A DNA stretch of 64,000 nt, from the NCBI GenBank assembly GCA_945861565.1, contig CAMAUY010000001.1:100376-164375 (forward strand), in the 5' to 3' direction. The notes beneath the pieces are model-generated. The model was not told the origin of the DNA. It worked only from the letters and a program-made list of their open reading frames with translations, and made no database searches. How positions within the stretch are numbered: position 1 is the first letter of the stretch; every line of letters begins with the position of its first letter. Positions 18,536 to 28,466 of this stretch are shown here, one piece after another. The translations under genes and the position numbers were made by a program. Origin of the DNA: Akkermansia muciniphila. Lineage in GTDB: Bacteria; Verrucomicrobiota; Verrucomicrobiia; Limisphaerales; UBA9464.

Positions 18536-18586
18536 ACGAAACACCGAAATACCCCGCTAATTCGAAACGACCGCAAATGAAGAAAG
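18536..18586 (-). repeat. Dispersed 51-bp repeat B, copy 2
   Basis: Inverted copy of 5283-5333 with about two mismatches. It lies just upstream of the coiled-coil gene and downstream of the DUF1080 gene, in a gap of 235 bases. Confidence 0.8.
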
Positions 18587-18613
18587 GTCCGCCTCCATCG
18601 CGCCGGGTTGTTT

Positions 18614-19399
18614 CTACTTCTTGAAGTCGGTTTCCGCCTTTTCTAAATCCACTTCCTTAATCCAAATGTTCCGGTAGCGGACGTCGTGCCCTTCGCACTG
18701 CAATTTCAGGCCCCCCGGCGTGTCGGTGATGCCCTTGCCGCCGTCGTTGCCACCGTCTATTCCCGAATTCGGCCCACCCCATACCTGGTTGATGTGCTGG
18801 TTCACGTGCACCTTCTTGCCGTTGAAATACATCGTCAACATTGCCTTCGCGATCTGCTTGCCGTCCTTGAAACGCGCGGCGCGAAAGTTGATGTCGTAGG
18901 CATTCCATTTGCCGAGACCGGTATAGATGGGGTACGGCGACTCCGTCTCGTTGATCACGGCACCCATTCCGTGCTTGGTCTTGTCGCCATCGCACACCTG
19001 GATTTCGTAGCGATTCTGAAGATACACGCCACTGTTGCCCCCGGGCTTCATCACCAGAAATTCGACGTGCAGACGGAAGTCACGGTACGCCTTTTTGGTG
19101 ACAATGTCGGCAGCGCCGTACTTGCCACCGGCCGCGGCGGGGTCGTCGGTCATGACCACCGTTCCACGATCCACCGGATCTTCCACGATCTTCCACTTGA
19201 TTGGCAGCGACGAAGCGAAGCGGGGTCCAAGCCAGTAAGTCCATTTGTCGTCGAGCAGGGCGCGCGAGCCATCGAGGATTACCTCGGCGCCGCGTATCGA
19301 TCGCGCGCCGACACCGACGCCCGCGACGGCGATTGGGGCAAGGCCCTGCAGGATCGCGGCGACGACCAGGGCCAAGAAAACGGAATCGAAACGGGTCAT
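18614..19399 (-). CDS. Secreted DUF1080 (3-keto-disaccharide hydrolase-type) protein
   Basis: From the ATG at 19399 the protein is 261 residues (the frame opens upstream at 19510, but the signal peptide FLALVVAAILQGLAPIAVAG fits this start). The rest is one concanavalin-like DUF1080 domain with FRLHVEFLVMKPGGNSGVYL, RYEIQVCDG, GKWNAYDINFRAARF and KLQCEGHDVRYRNIWIKEV. Members of this family act on oxidised disaccharides or bind glycans; the substrate is not predictable here. It is exported. The neighbours do not form an obvious operon. Confidence 0.85.
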   Translation of the reverse strand: MTRFDSVFLALVVAAILQGLAPIAVAGVGVGARSIRGAEVILDGSRALLDDKWTYWLGPRFASSLPIKWKIVEDPVDRGTVVMTDDPAAAGGKYGAADIVTKKAYRDFRLHVEFLVMKPGGNSGVYLQNRYEIQVCDGDKTKHGMGAVINETESPYPIYTGLGKWNAYDINFRAARFKDGKQIAKAMLTMYFNGKKVHVNQHINQVWGGPNSGIDGGNDGGKGITDTPGGLKLQCEGHDVRYRNIWIKEVDLEKAETDFKK

Positions 19400-19704
19400 A
19401 GTTCGTATGCTTTTTGAGGTGTGGAATCTAACGGTGGCGGTACTATGCCGCAGGACTTCGCATCGGGAAAGGTCGAATCGGTCGAGCTGCCGTGAAAGGC
19501 GGTGGGACAAAAATCTTCGCGAGCTCCAGAATCACCCGCCGGGTACCTGCAATCGGCTCGAAGCCTTGATCGGGCTCCGCTCGACCGGAACCACGAGTAG
19601 GATTCGCACGCGAAGCCGCGAAGAAAAGCAAACGTGAACGATCCAAATAATTGGAGCTCACCTCATCCGTGGACGAATCCAGCGTCCCGCCGTAGCGTCA
19701 ACGG
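19400..19704. other. Intergenic region with repeat C
   Basis: About 305 bases between divergent genes. It holds repeat C (19506-19552), followed by GC-rich sequence ending in CGCGAAGCCGCGAAGAAA. No gene is supported. Confidence 0.5.
19506..19552 (+). repeat. Dispersed repeat C, copy 1
   Basis: GACAAAAATCTTCGCGAGCT... recurs at 31294-31340 in the same orientation with roughly 80 percent identity by eye. Both are intergenic and lie shortly upstream of plus-strand genes. Confidence 0.7.
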
Positions 19705-22122
19705 ATGATTCCCAACCGAGTTGCACCCAGACTGGCGGCGGGCCTGGTGTTGAGCGTCGCCGTGTGTGCGCTCCTGGCGGCGGGCTGGATGATTCATGCG
19801 TTTCGGCAAAACGGTGCAGCCCTGCGGACCGAGTCGTTGGTCTATTCGAGCTGGAACTCCAGCCTCCTGCCCGCACCCATGACGCGTACGTTGCGGAACG
19901 ACGGAACGACGGAGTGGGCCGTGGGATTCGTCCTGACGTCCTCCGTGGATCCACTTCCGATTGCCATACGTTTCCTGTTCGACGTGCGACGGGCGGGTGC
20001 GACGCCTGTGTTTGCGGGACGCCGCTCGGCCGCGACAACACTCGAAGAGGCCGTCATGGAGACGGACGCGCCGGGAGTAGCTTGGGTAAGCTCGACGCCA
20101 CCGGGCCGTCTCGTGGACCATTCACTGATCGAGTTCAATTGTGTTGCGACGCAGGGAGTGCACCGCCTGCCAGACCGCCAGCAGATTCAGATTCGATTGA
20201 GGGTGCGCGGCTCTGAGCAACTGGCGCTCTGGTGTCAGGCGAAGGGAGCGAATCCGAACGACATCGAATCGTTGGGCTATGCCGAAACACCGACCGGCCC
20301 AACGCGAGAGCCTGATTCACGGGCACTCCTGCGTTATTTTCCGATTGGTCAGTGGATTTTCCCACTGCAGGGACCCGCGGTCAGCCGCTGGGAGTTGTTG
20401 AAGAGCATTTGGACGCTCGGCGATGATCCAGGATTGCTGCTGCGCTTGCTCACATGGGGGGGGGTGCTCTCGGTCAGCGGAGCGTCTTTGCTCGCCTGGG
20501 GCTTGGACCGACGCAACGCTCGGGCTCCTTTGTTTGCGGTTGCGGGAACGGGGCTGCTGCTAACGGGGTTGGGCTGGTTGCATACGGGGATCAATCCGCC
20601 ATTCCAGCCGCCGGATGAACCGGTCCATTTCCTTTCCTACGCCCGGCAAAACGGAGAGACAAATCTCGCAAAGTCGGCACTGGTCTTGGCGCAGCGTGCT
20701 CACATGGAACGTTTGCGGTTTCGGGTTTTTGAAAAATTTACCGCAGAACATGCACGCGAACCCCTCACTGCGGGTTGGGCTCAGAACATTACGTTGACCG
20801 AGGATATGCGGACCCGGTCGCCAATCACCTGGTGGGCCTGGAGGATTCTCGATCGACTCCTGGATCATGAAACTCCCGCGATCACGCTGCTGGAACTTCG
20901 TGCTGCGGATGCACTGATCCTCGGCTTGGCGGGCGCGTTGAGCCTCGCGTTGCTCGCCCTGGCGCGGCCGGTTCGAGAACTCCAGGTCGTCGTGCTTGGC
21001 TGGCTGATGATCCCGGCACTGCCGTTCTTGGGAATGCATGTCTCCAATTACGTCTGGATCATCGCATTCGCTCTCGCGGGATCCGCCGCGGGTACCGCTG
21101 CGCTTTGGACACCCTCCCGTCAACCCGCAATGGCCGTGTTGTTCGGTCTTGCAGTCGGCGGAGGCTTTCATGTCTCGCGAAATGCCCTTCCCGTGGTCGT
21201 TTGGACTCTCGCTCTGATGTCACTCGAAGCCGTGGCGTTTCGTCGTGACCCGACTGAATCGCACGCTCTTGCCAATCGTCGATCGGCTTTGTTCTGGCTG
21301 GTGTTTGGGGTCACTTGCCTTGCCTTCAGGCTCGTTGGCACGGCGGAATACGAGGAATCCCTGGTTCGTCAACTGCATCTTCCGATTCATTGGGTGCGAT
21401 CGATCGGCGGACCCGGCTGGACGCTCGCAGCGCTTATTCTGCTCCTGACAGCCGCCGGGTTCTTCGGGGATGCGTTGATCCGCCGGTTTGTCTCCTCCCA
21501 TCCCCGCCGGGACACCCCCACGGGCGTGCGACCGATCCGCCGGTGGACGTCGATTCTGGGAATCTCGGTTTGTGGTGCACTCGCGGTAATGCCGCCCTTC
21601 TTTTCGGACGTCGAGCTGCCGGCGATGGAGGAGTGGGATCCGACACCGAAGACCTATGCCGCCACGGGGCTCGCCGCGTTCTGGACGTCCCTCGGGGTTG
21701 GTAGCCATGATGTTTATACGGGCCATTCGGTGATCGGAGGATTGGGCGAGCCCGACACCTTCCTTCCGGCGGGTGCGATTTCCCTGTTTGGAATCTTTGT
21801 GCTGGGCGGCTTCGCCGGCCTCTTCGTCGAGGGACTCCGTGGTCACCGCCATGGAATCACCGGGCGTGCCGCGTGGTGCGTTTCATGGTGGATCGCGGCC
21901 TTTGTCTTCGTTGCGGCTGGCTGTCTGGCGCTCCGATTCAACATGTACGGCCGTTATCTGATCGGCCTGTACATCTGCCTCGCCAGCGTGGCGGCCCCGG
22001 GCTGGATACTCCTCTGGCGACAGCCGGCCCGAAGAGCGATTGCCGTGGCCGTGGCGCTGGTCATCGCGGTGACCCTGCACGCGTACAGCTTCGTCTATGT
22101 TCTCAAACGGTACTTCGGATGA
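19705..22122 (+). CDS. DUF2142-like polytopic membrane protein
   Basis: 805 residues. A signal-anchor (AAGLVLSVAVCALLAAGWMIHAF) leads into an extracytoplasmic beta domain of about 200 residues. About ten further membrane segments follow from residue 250. The diagnostic stretch PPFQPPDEPVHFLSYARQ (about residues 298-315) matches the PPxxxPDExxH motif of DUF2142/GT-C-like membrane proteins, in which the Asp-Glu follows the first large loop. Such proteins are thought to transfer or export surface glycans. There is no partner glycosyltransferase adjacent. The ATG at 19705 is the first in frame. Confidence 0.8.
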   Translation: MIPNRVAPRLAAGLVLSVAVCALLAAGWMIHAFRQNGAALRTESLVYSSWNSSLLPAPMTRTLRNDGTTEWAVGFVLTSSVDPLPIAIRFLFDVRRAGATPVFAGRRSAATTLEEAVMETDAPGVAWVSSTPPGRLVDHSLIEFNCVATQGVHRLPDRQQIQIRLRVRGSEQLALWCQAKGANPNDIESLGYAETPTGPTREPDSRALLRYFPIGQWIFPLQGPAVSRWELLKSIWTLGDDPGLLLRLLTWGGVLSVSGASLLAWGLDRRNARAPLFAVAGTGLLLTGLGWLHTGINPPFQPPDEPVHFLSYARQNGETNLAKSALVLAQRAHMERLRFRVFEKFTAEHAREPLTAGWAQNITLTEDMRTRSPITWWAWRILDRLLDHETPAITLLELRAADALILGLAGALSLALLALARPVRELQVVVLGWLMIPALPFLGMHVSNYVWIIAFALAGSAAGTAALWTPSRQPAMAVLFGLAVGGGFHVSRNALPVVVWTLALMSLEAVAFRRDPTESHALANRRSALFWLVFGVTCLAFRLVGTAEYEESLVRQLHLPIHWVRSIGGPGWTLAALILLLTAAGFFGDALIRRFVSSHPRRDTPTGVRPIRRWTSILGISVCGALAVMPPFFSDVELPAMEEWDPTPKTYAATGLAAFWTSLGVGSHDVYTGHSVIGGLGEPDTFLPAGAISLFGIFVLGGFAGLFVEGLRGHRHGITGRAAWCVSWWIAAFVFVAAGCLALRFNMYGRYLIGLYICLASVAAPGWILLWRQPARRAIAVAVALVIAVTLHAYSFVYVLKRYFG

Positions 22123-22389
22123 AAGACTCAACGCACGTCTTGCATGCCCTCGCAACACCAGGCACACGGTATCCGGAATTAAACAGGAGGACACCGAGGC
22201 AGCAGAGATCAGGTCCCCCTCTGCTTTCGGCTCGCTTCGCGGCTTCGCGCGAAGGCTGACGGCATTTGGAACGGACCCGCCGCATCGGTTCCTAGATATT
22301 TCACGCCAAGAAAACGGCTTGTTTTTCAACGGGATCCGATTTTTGTCCTGCACCCTGCCCCAACCGAGGCCGATATTTCCTGACCGCAC
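22123..22389. other. Short gap between convergent genes, no gene
   Basis: The gap contains AGCAGAG (22201-22207) and CTCTGCT (22219-22225), a 7-bp stem with an 11-base loop, in purine-rich sequence (AACAGGAGGACACCGAGGCA) of a low-complexity type. It may serve as a transcription end for both sides; evidence is weak. Confidence 0.35.
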
Positions 22390-24876
22390 CTAATGTCCCG
22401 AGCTTTTTCCCGTCGCGGATTCGGTGGGAATTCGCATGCAATAGAAGCTGCGATAGACAAAAACGAGGGCGACGAGCACACAAACGAGTCCGATGGTGGT
22501 GGGTAGATTGGAATCCGGATGTGCCCGGCGCATCGCCACGGCGATTTCCACCGCGAGCAATCCGAACAGTGTGGAGAATTTAATGACGGGATTGAGGGAG
22601 ACGGAGGAAGTGTCCTTGAACGGATCTCCGACGATATCACCCACCACGGTTGCGGCGTGCAGGGGGGTGCCCTTTTGGCGGAGATCCACTTCGACGATCT
22701 TTTTAGCGTTGTCCCACGCGCCGCCGGCATTGGCCATGAAGAGAGCTTGGAAGAGCCCGAAGAAGGCAATGGCGATGAGATAACCGACAAAAAAGTACGG
22801 ATTAAAGAAGGGCAGGCCGAGCGAAAAGGCGAAGATGACGATGAAGATGTTGATCATTCCTTTTTGGGCGTAAATCGTGCAGATTTCGACGACCTTTTTC
22901 GAGTCGGCGATGGACGCTTCGGCCAAGTCGAGGCGGATATGATTCTTGATGTAAACAACCGCACGGTAGGCTCCCGTGACGACCGCCTGCGTGCTGGCGC
23001 CGGTGAACCAGTAGACAACGGATCCGCCCATGAGGAGTCCAAGGAGCACGGGCGGTTGTACGAGGCTGAGTTTTTCCACGACGCCGCCGTAAGCGTGTTC
23101 GAGCATCATGATAATCCCAAAAACCATGGTGGTGGCACCGACGACGGCGGTACCGATCAACACGGGCTTGGCCGTTGCCTTAAACGTGTTGCCGGCACCG
23201 TCGCCTTTTTCGAGTTCGTGTTTCGCGTTTTCGAAATCCGGTTTGAAACCGAAGGTTTTCTCGATTTCGACCGCAATTCCCGGGCGGGATTCGATCCGGC
23301 TCAGTTCATAGATTGATTGTGCGTTGTCGGTGACCGGGCCGAAGCTATCCACGGCGATAATCACGGGGGCCATGCTGAGGAATCCGAAAGCGATGAGGCC
23401 AAAGGCGAAGATCGGTGCGGCGAACGCGAATTCCCGGGGCATGATCGCGACGATGGCTCCCTGCTGGGAGAAATAATAACCGATCCACATCAAAACGAGA
23501 ATCAAGAGGCCTTTCCAAAAGGCCGAGAAGTTGCCGGCGACGAAACCGGAGAGGACGTTGAGTGCCGCACCGCCGTGGCGGGAGGCGTTGGTGATTTCTT
23601 CAACATGTCGCGAATGAGTGCTGGTGAACACCTTGGTGAGTTCCGGGATCAAGGTGCCGGCCAGCGTGCCGCAGGAGATGATCACCGAGAGAACCCACCA
23701 GAGGTTCGGTTGGACGTTTCCGGCGGCGTCCCGAAAATCGCCCAAGAGGAGTCGCGAGGCCACAAAGGTGACTCCGATGGACACCGCCGAGGTGATCCAG
23801 ACGAGGTGGGTGAGGGGACGTTCCCAATCGAAGTCCTTGCAATGACCGAAGAGCGTTCGGCTGAGGACGCGGTTCGCCTCGTAGGAAACGATCGATGTGA
23901 GCACCATCAGGCCTTGCACGGCGAACATCCAGACGATCAGTTGGCCGCAAATGGCCGAGGGCCCCAGCGACAGCGAGAGAAAGGCGATCAGGGCAACGGT
24001 CGTCACTCCGTAGGTTTCGAATCCATCCGCCGTCGGACCGACCGAGTCACCCGCATTGTCGCCCGTGCAATCGGCGATCACGCCGGGGTTCTTCGGATCA
24101 TCTTCGGGCAGATTGAAGACGATCTTCATGAGGTCGGCTCCGATGTCGGCGATTTTGGTAAAAATGCCTCCGCAAATTCTCAGGGCGGAGGCACCGAGCG
24201 ATTCGCCAATCGCGAAACCAATGAAGCAGGGGCCGATGAGTCGGGCTGGCAAATACAGGAGAATGAGAAGCATGAAGAACAATTCGACGCACACGAGCAA
24301 GATGCCGACCGCCATGCCGGATTGGAGGGGAATCGAGAGGGTGCGGAACGGGTTCCCTTGGAGCGAGGCGAACGCGGTGCGGGAGTTGGCGGTTGTGTTG
24401 ATCCAGATTCCGAACCAGGCGACACCGTAGCTACCGAGAATACCCAGGATGGAGGAGAGCAGGATGAGAATCACCGCACCGGGCGATTTGTGTTGCAGCA
24501 CCCCGAAGTAGTAGAGAATGCATCCTGCCGCCAACACCCAGAGCAGCGCCAGGAAACGCCCCTGCTGCCACATGTAGGTCTTGCACGTTTCCCAAATAAT
24601 GCCGGCCACATCGCTCATCGATTTGTGAACGGGCAGGGACTTGATGCGGGAATACTGCATCATCCCGTAGAAGGCACCCAGGACGCACACGACCAGACCC
24701 AGGTACAGGATCGTATGGGCCGAAATACCCCCGAAAGCGGTGAATCGCACCTGATCCATGGGCGGCAGATTGAGATCGGTCTCGCCGGCTGTGACGGGGC
24801 CATGGAAAAGGAGAGCCGAAGTGAAAAACACAACGGCCGGAATCCAGGATCGGTTGCAGCGGAACATAGGGACCAT
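22390..24876 (-). CDS. hppA: Membrane-bound ion-translocating pyrophosphatase
   Basis: Couples hydrolysis of pyrophosphate to pumping of H+ (or Na+) across the cytoplasmic membrane. I choose the ATG at 24876 over the upstream start because it is followed by a signal-like segment (PAVVFFTSALLFHGPVTAG); about 828 residues. The active-site region reads DDPKNPGVIADCTGDNAGDS, with further Asp-rich loops toward the C-terminus (EVDLRQKGTP). About 15-16 membrane helices. The residue that distinguishes potassium dependence is Lys in GAGNTFKATAK, as in K+-independent enzymes, although the position three residues later is Ala rather than the usual Thr. Confidence 0.93.
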   Translation of the reverse strand: MVPMFRCNRSWIPAVVFFTSALLFHGPVTAGETDLNLPPMDQVRFTAFGGISAHTILYLGLVVCVLGAFYGMMQYSRIKSLPVHKSMSDVAGIIWETCKTYMWQQGRFLALLWVLAAGCILYYFGVLQHKSPGAVILILLSSILGILGSYGVAWFGIWINTTANSRTAFASLQGNPFRTLSIPLQSGMAVGILLVCVELFFMLLILLYLPARLIGPCFIGFAIGESLGASALRICGGIFTKIADIGADLMKIVFNLPEDDPKNPGVIADCTGDNAGDSVGPTADGFETYGVTTVALIAFLSLSLGPSAICGQLIVWMFAVQGLMVLTSIVSYEANRVLSRTLFGHCKDFDWERPLTHLVWITSAVSIGVTFVASRLLLGDFRDAAGNVQPNLWWVLSVIISCGTLAGTLIPELTKVFTSTHSRHVEEITNASRHGGAALNVLSGFVAGNFSAFWKGLLILVLMWIGYYFSQQGAIVAIMPREFAFAAPIFAFGLIAFGFLSMAPVIIAVDSFGPVTDNAQSIYELSRIESRPGIAVEIEKTFGFKPDFENAKHELEKGDGAGNTFKATAKPVLIGTAVVGATTMVFGIIMMLEHAYGGVVEKLSLVQPPVLLGLLMGGSVVYWFTGASTQAVVTGAYRAVVYIKNHIRLDLAEASIADSKKVVEICTIYAQKGMINIFIVIFAFSLGLPFFNPYFFVGYLIAIAFFGLFQALFMANAGGAWDNAKKIVEVDLRQKGTPLHAATVVGDIVGDPFKDTSSVSLNPVIKFSTLFGLLAVEIAVAMRRAHPDSNLPTTIGLVCVLVALVFVYRSFYCMRIPTESATGKSSGH

Positions 24877-25045
24877 GATTGGGAGGCCAACTTTGGGCAA
24901 TCCTTCAGCCGAGACGCAAGCGCGGATGTGAATTTCGCATGGCACCCAGGGCGATTTCGAGAAAAGTGGTTTCGCCGAACTGATAACCAACGAACGACAA
25001 GCCCGCGAACGCGTCGAAGTGCCGATTGCCAAACGCTCCGTTCCG

Positions 25046-28000
25046 TCACTGACCCGGAGCGGCCGGCCGGCGGGCGTAGGTCATCGGACCCACCCATCGC
25101 GTATTGTACCGCGAATGCAGCGTATCACTCGGAAAAGCGGGTCGAATCTCACGCCCGTGCCGCTGGCAATCCATGCTCGACCAGGGCAAGGGCTCGATGC
25201 GCCACCCCTCAGCAACATGAAAATCAGCGTCCTTGTCCCAACCCACGGTCCAGAGGAAAAAATCACGGACTTGACCCGGCGGTATTTCCGGGAGGTGTGT
25301 GGCGTCGAACTCCAGAGTTAGTTCATCCCCTCCGGCCAACAATGCGAGTCCCTCGTCGCGCTTCGATAACAATTCGTCGACGGCTCCATACTGAGTCGCC
25401 CAACCCTGGGGCGTGATTCGCCACGGTGGGCTTGATTTCGTCCGGTCATAGTGCGGGGTCAGGGGTTCGGACCCGGGCAGGTCTGCAAACTCCGAGTAAC
25501 CTCGCCAGTGAAGGTCGCTGCGGTCGGGGGCGAGCCGATGCGCGTTGGTGGCGGCACCGCTGGAAGAAAAGAGAGCAATGCGATCCCAGTGAATCTCAAA
25601 TGATTCCTGGAGACGCAGTCGGCGGGCATTGGCGGGCAGCTTCCCCGTGAGGTCCACCAGGATGGTTTTTGTCTTGCCTGCCGGTGCTCCGACGGTCACG
25701 GCGATAGCCTGCCAGCGGCCGTCTGCCACTTCGGCTTCGAGCACCGGGAACGGGTAGGGGAGATCCGGGTTGTGCGAGGCGGCCATGTTGGCCATGCCGC
25801 CCCCGAATCGGAGCCATCCGGTCAATGCCAGGCAGAGCGGGCGAGCGGCGTCGAGGGGGCCGAAATCCAGAATGCATCCGTGCGGTTCGGCCAGGCCTCG
25901 TAGTTGCGGTGCTCGGAGAACCGGGGGAGAGACGCGCACGGAATCGGTGACTTGCAGCCGGGCGGTGACATCCCGCCCAGCAAGATCCCATGCCTGCCGA
26001 AGCGGTATCCGTTCGCCGACCGCCATGAGTTCGTGGGGCGGGAAGGGCCGGCTGGGGAGCAACTTGCTCGTGGGATGAATCTCTGTGTCGGGTGGATGAT
26101 CCACGGCGATCAACTGGGCCGTATCGAGATATAGAACTTCTCGAAGTTCCTCGGTGAGTTGTATTGTATAGCGGCCCTTTCGGGGAATGAACGAGGACGG
26201 GTTGCCAATCCAGACGTATTCCTCCGGGTCCGCTTCGATATAATGCCCGGCGGCGACGGGCAGGCCCACGGGGGCTGCACCGAGGATGTCCGTTACGAAT
26301 CGGAAGCGGGTGCCATCCCAGGCATAAAGATAGGGGCACGAGCCGGTCGGCACGGTCAGCTCGATGAAATTCATGGCCAGCCGATTGTCGACATCAATAT
26401 CGGCGGACGACTGCTGAGTATCGAACCACCGGACCGTCACCACATCGAGCGTGGCCTGTTTTCCGGTGCCGATTTCCGTGGGGAGTTGCTGCACGCTGCG
26501 CAACGCTCGCCAAAGGCCACCTGCCAATTCGATCTTGGCGCCGAGACCGCTGGGGTTCGAACGATTGCCGAGGAGGCGAACCTTGAGCTGGTGATTGGCG
26601 TTCCCTCCCTCGTTCCGCAGCAACCGCAATCCCAGGCCGCTCACTTCGACGATCAAGTCGGTATCACCATCCAAATCAAAATCAGCCGCCGCAACATGAA
26701 GAACCTCCCCTGGGACGGTTTGCAAATGAAGCGCCTGTGTCACCTCGTGAAATCCCTGACGCCCCCGGTTGCGCCACAGGCGGAGTCCGTCCGCGCCCCA
26801 GGCAAGAATGTCGAGCCATCCGTCGTTGTCGTAGTCGATCAACCGAATCTGCGCGAGACGATTGCGTTTGGCCGGAATACGCCGGGGCTCCTTCATGCTG
26901 CCCGAGAAAATAGTGAGCGAATCCCGAGTGAGACAGAGCAGATCGGCGCGCAGGTCGTTATTGAGGTCTCCGACGGCCACGGCGCGCGAGACCGGCCAGC
27001 CGGCGGGTTGCGGAGGGACGGTCAGTCCGGCACCACCCCGTTGGTTCAGCAGCAGGGCAGGCGGCTCGGTCGCCCGGGTTAAAATGACGTCGGGCAGGTC
27101 GTCGTTGTTCCAGTCCTCGGTGAGAATCTGAGTGACACCGTTGATGGACGCCGGAATGCCCGAAGTCGCGCTGGACTCGCGAAATACCATGTTCCCGAGG
27201 CTGCGAAAGGTGCGGAGGGTGCCTTCCGGGGATGTGACGAGGACACCGAGTTTGCCGGTGAAATCGAGGTCGGCGAGGGCGCCGGCGAGGGCGGGAATGC
27301 CGGGCATTCGAGCGGACCGGGTGAAGTCCGTCAGCGTCCCATTGGTGCTCAGCCGCAGAACTTGGAGTCCGCCGCTGCCGAGGAGGAGGACGTCTTCCTG
27401 GCGACCGCCGGTCGCTTCGGTGTTCAAATCGCCCACGAGGCAGGTGTTGAACACGGTGCCGTTGGTGGTTTGAATCGTCTGGCCGAAGGGAAGGAACACG
27501 CCGTTGGAATTCCACCACAGACGCGTGAGCCCGGGCCCTTCCTGCAGAACCAGATCATTCCAGCCGCGGCGGTTTACGTCCACGACGCCCAACGGACCGT
27601 GTAACGCGGCCGCGCGGGTTCCAAACGCAGTCCCGGTGCCGTCCGAAAAGGAAACGGTCACGCCCGGGGTATCCGGCTGTTCCAGGGCGAAATTCGCCCG
27701 AATTTCCGTGTGCCCACAGCGTTCGTAAAGAGACGGATTGTCGGCCGCCTGGGATTTACCCGCGGTGATCCGTTGATGTTCCCCGAGCGCGCGCGAGGCG
27801 TCGTCCCGCTCGCCAAGGCGCAGGTGCATCTGGCTGAGTTGGTACCAGGCTGACGGGTGATTCGTATCGAACTCGGTGACTTCGAGGAATTGTTCGGCGG
27901 CCGCCTTGAACTGTCCGAGGCCCGCCTGGGCGCGGCCCAGTTGGTAGCTGACGGCATTGATGGTGCGATCGGCGTTCTTCGCCTCCTGGAGCAACTGGAC

Positions 28001-28402
28001 GGCGTTTGAGTAGTTGTTCTGTCGCAGTTGAGCGCAACCACCCAGATAATGAGCGGCAGCGGAACCCGGTTCGAATCGCAAAACTTCGGCGGAATGAACC
28101 AGTGACTGCGCGGGCTGGTTGCCGAGCAGGAAGGCGTTGGCAAGATTGAGGTGAACATCCGAGTTGGCCGGATTCAACGCGAGAGCGTGCTGGAAGAACT
28201 CAATCGCCCGGGCGGGGTCGCCCTTCTCATAAAATGTTTTGCCCGAGGCCATGACTCGCGCAAATTCCGCTTCATCACTTCCATTCCGGCGATTAAACCA
28301 CCAGGCCGCGAGCGCGATCAGGCCGATGGAGAAGAAGATACTAACAGCCACGAGTCCGCCGTTGTGACTGGATCGGGTTCGACTGGAATTCCACACGGAC
28401 AT
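25046..28402 (-). CDS. Giant secreted TPR + VCBS/FG-GAP + ASPIC/UnbV protein
   Basis: 1118 residues. N-terminal membrane anchor (VAVSIFFSIGLIALAAWWF), then about five TPR units (residues about 45-210, e.g. PARAIEFFQHALALNPANSD). An FG-GAP/VCBS propeller follows with Asp-rich loops such as DYDNDGWLDIL and DFDLDGDTDLIV. The ASPIC/UnbV module (about residues 610-700) has NHQLKVRLLGNRSNPSGLGAKIEL. The C-terminal 400 residues begin PYLYAWDGTRFRFVTDILGA, a region often fused to such proteins, with jelly-roll-like character. It is surface-exposed and probably carbohydrate-binding. It begins 64 bases after the E3 gene on the same strand. Confidence 0.85.
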   Translation of the reverse strand: MSVWNSSRTRSSHNGGLVAVSIFFSIGLIALAAWWFNRRNGSDEAEFARVMASGKTFYEKGDPARAIEFFQHALALNPANSDVHLNLANAFLLGNQPAQSLVHSAEVLRFEPGSAAAHYLGGCAQLRQNNYSNAVQLLQEAKNADRTINAVSYQLGRAQAGLGQFKAAAEQFLEVTEFDTNHPSAWYQLSQMHLRLGERDDASRALGEHQRITAGKSQAADNPSLYERCGHTEIRANFALEQPDTPGVTVSFSDGTGTAFGTRAAALHGPLGVVDVNRRGWNDLVLQEGPGLTRLWWNSNGVFLPFGQTIQTTNGTVFNTCLVGDLNTEATGGRQEDVLLLGSGGLQVLRLSTNGTLTDFTRSARMPGIPALAGALADLDFTGKLGVLVTSPEGTLRTFRSLGNMVFRESSATSGIPASINGVTQILTEDWNNDDLPDVILTRATEPPALLLNQRGGAGLTVPPQPAGWPVSRAVAVGDLNNDLRADLLCLTRDSLTIFSGSMKEPRRIPAKRNRLAQIRLIDYDNDGWLDILAWGADGLRLWRNRGRQGFHEVTQALHLQTVPGEVLHVAAADFDLDGDTDLIVEVSGLGLRLLRNEGGNANHQLKVRLLGNRSNPSGLGAKIELAGGLWRALRSVQQLPTEIGTGKQATLDVVTVRWFDTQQSSADIDVDNRLAMNFIELTVPTGSCPYLYAWDGTRFRFVTDILGAAPVGLPVAAGHYIEADPEEYVWIGNPSSFIPRKGRYTIQLTEELREVLYLDTAQLIAVDHPPDTEIHPTSKLLPSRPFPPHELMAVGERIPLRQAWDLAGRDVTARLQVTDSVRVSPPVLRAPQLRGLAEPHGCILDFGPLDAARPLCLALTGWLRFGGGMANMAASHNPDLPYPFPVLEAEVADGRWQAIAVTVGAPAGKTKTILVDLTGKLPANARRLRLQESFEIHWDRIALFSSSGAATNAHRLAPDRSDLHWRGYSEFADLPGSEPLTPHYDRTKSSPPWRITPQGWATQYGAVDELLSKRDEGLALLAGGDELTLEFDATHLPEIPPGQVRDFFLWTVGWDKDADFHVAEGWRIEPLPWSSMDCQRHGREIRPAFPSDTLHSRYNTRWVGPMTYARRPAAPGQ

Positions 28403-28466
28403 CTGCCCTCGACTCTATTCCCGCTCGGAATTCTGCCCAGCCCAATTACTCAATCCCCCAACCACC

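Noticed and set aside
23317..25416. 699-codon plus-strand open frame
   Set aside because: It lies antisense to hppA and part of the TPR-VCBS gene. Its composition (Glu/Asp/His/Gly-rich, no motifs) is typical of a shadow frame in GC-rich DNA.
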